From an uncultured Acidobacteriia bacterium (lineage in GTDB: Bacteria; Acidobacteriota; Terriglobia; Bryobacterales; Bryobacteraceae): a DNA stretch of 41,375 nucleotides. Positions within the stretch are counted from its first letter, which is position 1, and every line of letters starts with the position of its first letter. The stretch covers positions 1 through 41,375 of the forward strand of contig CAIYVZ010000047.1 of the NCBI GenBank assembly GCA_903929755.1. Direction: 5' to 3'. The notes below the pieces were generated by a model that ran no database searches, had not been told where the DNA came from, and saw only the letters and a program-made list of their open reading frames with translations. Below, piece after piece: positions 39,116 through 41,375 of the stretch. The position numbers were made by a program, and so were the translations under genes.

Positions 39116-39789
39116 GTGCCTACGGCACATACGGAAACCTGGGTCTCTACGGCGCGCTGAGTGCCTTCGGGTCGCTGGCCCTAACCGAAAGCTCACCTCC
39201 GCAGTCCTTCAGCGAGATTCTGACGCTCGCCGAGGTGAAGTCGTATCTTAGGCTGCCGGACCGGTCGCCCACCGATCAAGCAGAGGACGACGAACTGACA
39301 AGCCTGATCGTCGCCGCGCGCGAACAGGCGGAGATTCTGCAGGGCCGGGATCTCATCCGGAAGCAGTTCGATCTCAGCCTCGACTACTGGAACAACTACC
39401 GAATCGAGCTGCGGGACCCGCTGGTCTCTGTCGATCATTTTCACTACAAGAATTCGACCGGCACAGTCACGATGATGGCCGAGAACACCGATTTCATCGT
39501 GGACACTGCAAGGCACCCCGGCTTCGTGTCGCCTCCCTACAACAAGACGTGGCCGACGTTTGCAACCTGGCCGTCGTCGGCCATCCTGATTCGATTCACC
39601 AGCGGCTATGCGGCGAGTTCGCCGTTCTGGAACGATGCGGGCGCGCGAGTGAAAAACGGGATGAAGTTGTTGATCAATAACTGGTATCACAATCGCTTGC
39701 CCTTCGAGAAAGGGATGGACGCCGCTGCTGAGTATCCCTACGCGGTCACGGCGTGTCTGTCATATGGATCGTTGGTTCGGGCACGCTGA
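39091..39789 (+). CDS. Head-tail connector, gp6-like, with Gly/Tyr-rich arm
   Basis: A 232-residue connector expected below the portal. The core ILTLAEVKSYLRLPDRSPTDQAEDDELTSLIVAAREQAE is the gp6-like/DUF3199 head-tail connector pattern. A low-complexity Gly/Tyr/Phe-rich arm (MFPPFGGIGAYGTYGNLGLY and onward, about 30 residues) precedes it. The remainder is beta-rich (FDLSLDYWNNYRIELRDPLVSVDHFHY). The ATG at 39091 has GGAGG 6 nt upstream. The head-closure gene starts on the next base. Confidence 0.82.
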   Translation: MFPPFGGIGAYGTYGNLGLYGALSAFGSLALTESSPPQSFSEILTLAEVKSYLRLPDRSPTDQAEDDELTSLIVAAREQAEILQGRDLIRKQFDLSLDYWNNYRIELRDPLVSVDHFHYKNSTGTVTMMAENTDFIVDTARHPGFVSPPYNKTWPTFATWPSSAILIRFTSGYAASSPFWNDAGARVKNGMKLLINNWYHNRLPFEKGMDAAAEYPYAVTACLSYGSLVRAR

Positions 39790-40128
39790 ATGATCTGGCC
39801 AACTCTGAACTCGGGCGACCTTCGCCACCGTGTCACCGTCCTTCAGGAAACTCAGACGGTGAACGTAGCCGGGACCGATACGGTGCTGTCTCCCGTGATC
39901 TCCGCGTGGGCAAAGATCGAGCCGATGAAGGGTACCGACCTCATCCGCAGCGGGCAGAATATCACCCAGTTGCCGGTCATCGTTTCGATGTACTACGACG
40001 CCCGCGTACAGCCGAAGATGCAACTGCAGGCGCCGAATGGCCGCTACACCATCCAGGCGATCCGGAACGTGCTCGAACTGAATGCCGTGATGGAACTGAC
40101 CTGCCTGGCCATCGCAGGAGCCGAATAG
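39790..40128 (+). CDS. Phage head closure protein
   Basis: A 112-residue head closure/adaptor protein (gp16 of SPP1 or HK97 gp7-type fold). The pattern GDLRHRVTVLQ, AWAKIEPMKGTDLI and RYTIQAIRNVLELNAVMELTCLA is typical. It follows the connector without a gap and precedes the HK97-gp10-like gene by 8 nt, in the usual order of connector, closure, tail completion. Confidence 0.85.
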   Translation: MIWPTLNSGDLRHRVTVLQETQTVNVAGTDTVLSPVISAWAKIEPMKGTDLIRSGQNITQLPVIVSMYYDARVQPKMQLQAPNGRYTIQAIRNVLELNAVMELTCLAIAGAE

Positions 40129-40136
40129 GTTGATCA

Positions 40137-40574
40137 ATGAAAATGACCGTCGAAATCGTCGGACTGAAAGGCCTCGAGGATGCACTTTCGCAGGCCGGTC
40201 CCAGACTCGCGAAGCGGGCGCTGCGCAAGGCACTCGTGGCCGGGGCCGAACTGTTCGAGGGGGCGGCAAAGAAGAACGCGCCCGTCCTCGCCAAGGCGAG
40301 CCCAAACCGCCGACCCGGCGAATTGCGGGACGCGATCGACATGACCGTGAAGCTCTCGGGCAAGCAGGAGGCTGGCGTTGCCCGTGTCGGCATCCGCCGC
40401 GGCAAGGGAAAGGGCAGTCAGTCCCCGGCGGTTTGGGGCTCCTTCGTGGAATTCGGATCGATCCACGGGGCGGCTCAGCCATTCATGCGCCCCGCGTTCG
40501 AGCAGGCGAAAACGCGCGCGCAGGAAGTGTTCACGGACGAAATCAGGAAGGGTGTGGAGACTCTCGGCAAATGA
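40137..40574 (+). CDS. HK97 gp10-like tail-component protein
   Basis: A 145-residue protein of the HK97-gp10 family, acting at the junction between head and tail. VEIVGLKGLEDALSQ at the N-terminus, GELRDAIDMTVKLS in the middle, and SFVEFGSIHGAAQPFMRPAFE toward the end are the family motifs. It starts 8 nt behind the head closure gene and overlaps the next gene by ATGA. Confidence 0.9.
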   Translation: MKMTVEIVGLKGLEDALSQAGPRLAKRALRKALVAGAELFEGAAKKNAPVLAKASPNRRPGELRDAIDMTVKLSGKQEAGVARVGIRRGKGKGSQSPAVWGSFVEFGSIHGAAQPFMRPAFEQAKTRAQEVFTDEIRKGVETLGK

Positions 40575-40966
40575 TCGAACAAGGTTTCGTCCTGCTGGTG
40601 CAGGGCACGTCTGCGGTCAGGGCCATCGCCGCGTCAGGAGGCTTTCTCTCCGAGCTTCCCAAAGATCAGGCGCTGCCGAGTTGGAGCTATACGACAGTCG
40701 CCGATTCATCGGACTACGTTCTGGCCGGGCCGGTCGATCTCGGCTCGTGGAACGTACAGATCGATTGCTACGCCAACACACGCGAGCAGGCTGTCCTGCT
40801 GGCGGCGGCAATCGATGCGGTTCTGAACGGCTACGCCGGCACGCTGACAGATCCCGACCACACGGTTGTGCAGGGGATTTTCCGAATCAACAAACGGGAT
40901 TTCTTCGACGACGCGCGCCGGACATACCGGCGAATGCTGGAGTACGAAGTCTGGGCCAACAGTTAG
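40571..40966 (+). CDS. DUF3168-like tail completion protein
   Basis: A 131-residue protein with the DUF3168 outline: a N-terminal helix and strand with LPKDQALPSWSYTTVADSS, a central beta region LDLGSWNVQIDCYANTREQA in pattern, and DHTVVQGIFRINKRDFFDDARRTYRR at the C-terminus. It should cap the tail tube. It begins with ATG inside an ATGA overlap and is followed by a 51-bp gap before the tail tube gene. Confidence 0.82.
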   Translation: MIEQGFVLLVQGTSAVRAIAASGGFLSELPKDQALPSWSYTTVADSSDYVLAGPVDLGSWNVQIDCYANTREQAVLLAAAIDAVLNGYAGTLTDPDHTVVQGIFRINKRDFFDDARRTYRRMLEYEVWANS

Positions 40967-41017
40967 CCTCGGCCCTGGCAGTCTTCATCTCATTTTCAAC
41001 ACAAGGAGTAACATCTC

Positions 41018-41375
41018 ATGGCTGCATCGAAAGCAAAACTGGGCTACGGGTCCAAGTTCTACATTGGCGACGCCGCGAGTCCGATTGCTTACACGCTTCT
41101 CTCCGAAATCGCGACCATCAACTTCGCCGACTACACCGTCGGCGAGATCGATGTCACGCACCTTCTTTCCCCCAATACGAGCGAAGAATCCATACCCGGC
41201 ATGCTGAAGCCCGGCACGATCGAACTGACCGGAAACTACACGGGCGATGCGTCGCAGCAGAACATCGACGTGCTGGCGGTCGCGTTGACGGTGTTCCCGT
41301 GGAAGATAACTGCACCGGCGTCCGGCGCAACGGTGCTCACCATCACCGGGTTCGGCTACATCGTCAAAAAGGAAA
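41018..41375 (+). CDS. Phage tail tube protein (partial)
   Basis: The first 119 residues of the major tail tube protein, cut by the window edge. KLGYGSKFYIGDAASPIAYTLLSEIATINFADYTVGEIDVTHLLSPNTSEESIPGML in pattern is typical of the lambda gpV/N tail tube family. AAGGAG lies upstream at 41003-41008. It sits after the DUF3168-like gene as in other siphoviruses. The next expected genes, tail assembly chaperones and tape measure, lie outside the window. Confidence 0.88.
   Translation, partial: MAASKAKLGYGSKFYIGDAASPIAYTLLSEIATINFADYTVGEIDVTHLLSPNTSEESIPGMLKPGTIELTGNYTGDASQQNIDVLAVALTVFPWKITAPASGATVLTITGFGYIVKKE

Noticed and set aside
1-41375. tRNA or rRNA genes and CRISPR arrays
   Set aside because: No cloverleaf-like segment, no ribosomal RNA conserved sequence and no regularly spaced repeat array was seen. 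The only dense repeats are the iterons at 20718-20887.

Overview
The window is GC-rich bacterial DNA (about 60% GC by eye) with densely packed genes. It holds one chromosomal-type defence locus and most of a tailed-phage genome that looks integrated. The host phylum cannot be fixed from sequence alone. The DUF2924/large serine recombinase module and a type 3 BREX locus would fit a soil Acidobacteriota or Pseudomonadota host, but that is inference.

Region 1 (1-5576, minus strand): the start of a BREX type 3 operon, in the order small HTH protein, BrxF (small P-loop protein), BrxC/PglY (1244-aa ATPase) and PglXI (DNA adenine methyltransferase). The methyltransferase stops after about 326 residues, behind the SAM-binding motif and a zinc ribbon, and the last 119 bases of the window have stops in all frames. 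The locus therefore looks truncated or interrupted.

Region 2 (5577-12453): an integration module (small acidic protein, DUF2924 protein, large serine recombinase, small HTH-like protein), a pair of overlapping genes of unknown function, and a convergent gene for a DUF429-like RNase H-fold protein. A control region follows, carrying two copies of a 13-bp repeat.

Region 3 (12454-21627): an early/replication operon of overlapping genes. It encodes a sigma-factor-like protein, a ParB-like protein, an SNF2-type helicase, a four-cysteine protein, a PrimPol-SF3 helicase replicase, a cluster of AACCCGTCAT repeats that looks like the origin, a TubC-docking-like protein and a VRR-NUC nuclease.

Region 4 (21628-24565): small genes, several with one N-terminal membrane segment, ending in an HNH nuclease. 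It may include lysis functions, but I see no endolysin.

Region 5 (24753-30651): the small terminase, then three tandem paralogous ParB-like domains interleaved with a C5-cytosine methyltransferase, the third ParB domain being fused to an amino-methyltransferase. After these come a zinc/HNH-like protein and a short minus-strand group ending in a DUF3489 protein.

Region 6 (30765-41375): a canonical HK97-type siphovirus head and connector order: large terminase, portal, prohead protease, major capsid protein, head-tail connector, head closure, HK97-gp10-like protein, DUF3168-like tail completion protein and tail tube. The large terminase is interrupted exactly in its Walker A loop by a 341-residue class 3 intein. 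Two glycosyltransferases and a signal-peptide protein sit between capsid and connector genes, suggesting modification of the virion or the host surface.

Together this is an integrating HK97-like phage with its own replication origin, DNA-modification enzymes and possibly its own sigma factor, lying next to a damaged BREX system. The strongest unusual features are the intein in the terminase P-loop, the ParB/methyltransferase triplication, the iteron origin, and a paired promoter-like element with a following hairpin.
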